A stretch of 64,000 bases of DNA from assembly GCF_001404515.1 (NCBI RefSeq), contig NZ_CXWE01000016.1, forward strand, positions 18,068-82,067, given 5' to 3'. The notes beneath the pieces were generated by a model, which was given only the letters and a program-made list of their open reading frames with translations, did not search any database and was not told the origin of the DNA. Source of the stretch: Roseibium album (lineage in GTDB: Bacteria > Pseudomonadota > Alphaproteobacteria > Rhizobiales > Stappiaceae). The position numbers were made by a program, and so were the translations under genes. Shown in pieces: positions 62,981 to 64,000 of the stretch. How positions within the stretch are numbered: the stretch's first letter is position 1; every line of letters begins with the position of its first letter.

Positions 62981-63081
62981 GAACGTGCCTCGTGGTGGAA
63001 TTCCAGCAATGAGGTCACCTGCCCGTCATGCGAGCGACAACCTGGAGAGAGGCATGGTCACAGGCTTGAGGCGCGAATGTC

Positions 63082-63095
63082 TTGACAATCGTCAA
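63082..63095. promoter_or_regulatory. Crp/Fnr-type (Dnr/NnrR) box shared by nnrS and nnrU
   Basis: TTGAC-AATC-GTCAA has perfect TTGAC arms. It lies about 108 bases from the nnrS start and 92 bases from the nnrU start in the divergent gap, so it may serve either or both promoters. Confidence 0.75.
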
Positions 63096-63180
63096 GTCTG
63101 CCCAAAAAACTTGACTGTAACATTCATAAAACATTCCCTCCCTGAATCTGCACCAACACCAGTCAAATCCGGAAAACGCA

Positions 63181-63855
63181 ATGCTTGAAAATGGTTGGAT
63201 CAACTATACGGCTGCCTTCGCAGTCTTCTTTGCCTCGCATATGGTGCTCGTCCGGCCACCGGTCCGCCCGGTTCTGGTAAGGTTTCTGACCCCCCGCGGC
63301 TTTTCCGCTGCCTACTCGCTGCTTTCCCTGGCAATCCTGTGGTGGATGATAGAAGCGGCGCAAGCAGCGCCTTATGTCGAGCTCTGGAGTTGGGAGCCCT
63401 GGCAAAACTGGGTTCCGATCATCGCGATGCTACCGGCCTGCCTGATTGCGGCATTCGGTGTTGCCGTACCAAATCCGTTTTCCTTTGGCGGTGCACATAA
63501 CGAGCGCTTCGATCCGCAAAGGCCGGGTATCGTCCGATGGATGCGACATCCTATTCTTGTCGCACTGTTCCTGTGGTCGATCGCACACCTGGTTCCAAAC
63601 GGAAATCTTGCACATGCGATCCTGTTCGGAGCGTTCGCCATATTCTCCCTTCTAGGCATGAAACTCATCGACAGGCGGCGCAAGCGGGAAATGGGCGAAG
63701 ACTGGTCACGGCAGTTGAATGCCGCCAGGGCCGCTCACCTGACCCAACTTTCAAACCCCGGCGGCACCTTGATCAGATTGCTCGTCGGTCTGTTCGCCTA
63801 TGTTGGTCTGGCGCATCTGCATCCCTATTTTGCCGGCGTTTATCCGTTTGCATAA
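63181..63855 (+). CDS. nnrU: NnrU family membrane protein
   Basis: The 224-residue protein has about five to six helices and the NnrU pattern: FFASHMVLVRPPVR, RGFSAAYSLLSLAILWWMI, and GIVRWMRHPILVALFLWSIAHLVPNG, which resembles isoprenylcysteine methyltransferase-like folds. NnrU is required for nitrite/NO reduction in Rhodobacter by an unclear mechanism. It is divergent from nnrS, and no downstream gene on the same strand is visible. Confidence 0.92.
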   Translation: MLENGWINYTAAFAVFFASHMVLVRPPVRPVLVRFLTPRGFSAAYSLLSLAILWWMIEAAQAAPYVELWSWEPWQNWVPIIAMLPACLIAAFGVAVPNPFSFGGAHNERFDPQRPGIVRWMRHPILVALFLWSIAHLVPNGNLAHAILFGAFAIFSLLGMKLIDRRRKREMGEDWSRQLNAARAAHLTQLSNPGGTLIRLLVGLFAYVGLAHLHPYFAGVYPFA

Positions 63856-63877
63856 CAATGGCGCCTGCAAGAAACCC

Positions 63878-63914
63878 AAAAAAAACGCCCGGTGCCGGGA
63901 GAGGGCACCGGGCG
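63878..63914 (-). terminator. Rho-independent terminator for the right-end minus-strand gene
   Basis: A perfect 11-bp GC-rich stem (63886-63896 with 63904-63914) closes the 7-base loop GGGAGAG. Eight A residues at 63878-63885 form the U-tract for leftward transcripts. It lies 25 bases after the stop of the truncated gene at 63940. Confidence 0.88.
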
Positions 63915-63939
63915 ACTGCTTCAGGAAGACTGAAAGGTC

Positions 63940-64000
63940 CTACCTGAAGATTTCCCTGAACCGGTCGATACAGAGCCGGAAACCGGCCTCGAAATCGCCG
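63940..64000 (-). CDS. C-terminal end of a truncated minus-strand gene
   Basis: Reading leftward from the window edge, an open frame of 19 codons ends in TAG at 63940-63942 and encodes GDFEAGFRLCIDRFREIFR. The strong terminator just beyond it supports a real gene end. The fragment is too short to identify the protein. Confidence 0.55.
   Translation of the reverse strand, partial: GDFEAGFRLCIDRFREIFR

Noticed and set aside
63878..63914. Terminator hairpin as the nnrU terminator
   Set aside because: The poly-A tract precedes the stem on the plus strand, so the U-tract serves leftward transcripts; no T-tract follows on the plus strand.
1..64000. CRISPR arrays, tRNA or rRNA genes, insertion sequences, prophage or attachment sites
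   Set aside because: No regularly spaced repeats, cloverleaf-like or rRNA-like segments, transposase or integrase frames were seen on reading both strands; a dedicated search tool could still find a degenerate case.

Overview
The window looks like a contiguous chromosomal (or large replicon) segment of a GC-rich, Gram-negative alphaproteobacterium, probably a marine member of the Rhodobacterales/Stappiaceae type. The evidence is the gene families (cd1 nitrite reductase, nosRZDFYLX, norCBQDEF, many Liv/Dpp/ProU-type ABC transporters, a cysteate-lyase-like gene), the Tat-type signals and the dense operons with ATGA overlaps. No rRNA, tRNA, CRISPR array, insertion sequence or phage gene was seen, so the genus is inference.

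Region 1 (1-11902) holds small metabolic units. A truncated LysR regulator is divergent from a PLP-dependent lyase of the D-cysteine desulfhydrase / L-cysteate sulfo-lyase family. The lyase is followed by a betaine/proline-type ABC importer and an alpha/beta hydrolase. Then come an outer-membrane beta-barrel protein, a LysE-type exporter, an endonuclease/exonuclease/phosphatase-fold protein, a GNAT acetyltransferase, a homocysteine S-methyltransferase with a small secreted protein, and a TetR regulator.

Region 2 (11955-33211) is a 21-kb catabolic island that I cannot match to a described pathway. It contains a GntR/FCD regulator, a three-domain VOC-cupin-cupin protein, a branched-chain-amino-acid-type ABC importer, a kynureninase-like PLP enzyme, and a fused indolepyruvate-type ferredoxin oxidoreductase (iorA/iorB). 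It also contains a MarR regulator, two COG1233/PYROXD2-like FAD oxidoreductases, a kynurenine-formamidase-like cyclase and a complete Dpp/Opp-type ABC importer. Gene order, two divergent promoter regions with candidate operators, and the enzyme mix suggest uptake and breakdown of an aromatic or 2-oxo/amino-acid-like compound.

Region 3 (33523-63855) is a complete nitrite-to-dinitrogen denitrification supercluster. It contains a Dnr/NnrR-type Crp/Fnr regulator with a DUF4202 partner, norCBQDEF (nitric oxide reductase), and nirS. NirS is followed by a NirT-type multiheme fusion, a cupredoxin, nirE-C-F-DL-G-H-J-N, a CbiX/SirB-like chelatase and a small membrane protein (nitrite reductase and heme d1 synthesis). 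On the opposite strand lie nosRZDFYLX (nitrous oxide reductase), nnrS and, divergently, nnrU. Five near-palindromic Crp/Fnr-type boxes lie upstream of norC, nirS, nirE, nosR and the nnrS/nnrU pair, which points to one regulon. No nitrate reductase is present in the window. The right end holds a strong terminator and the last 19 codons of a further minus-strand gene.
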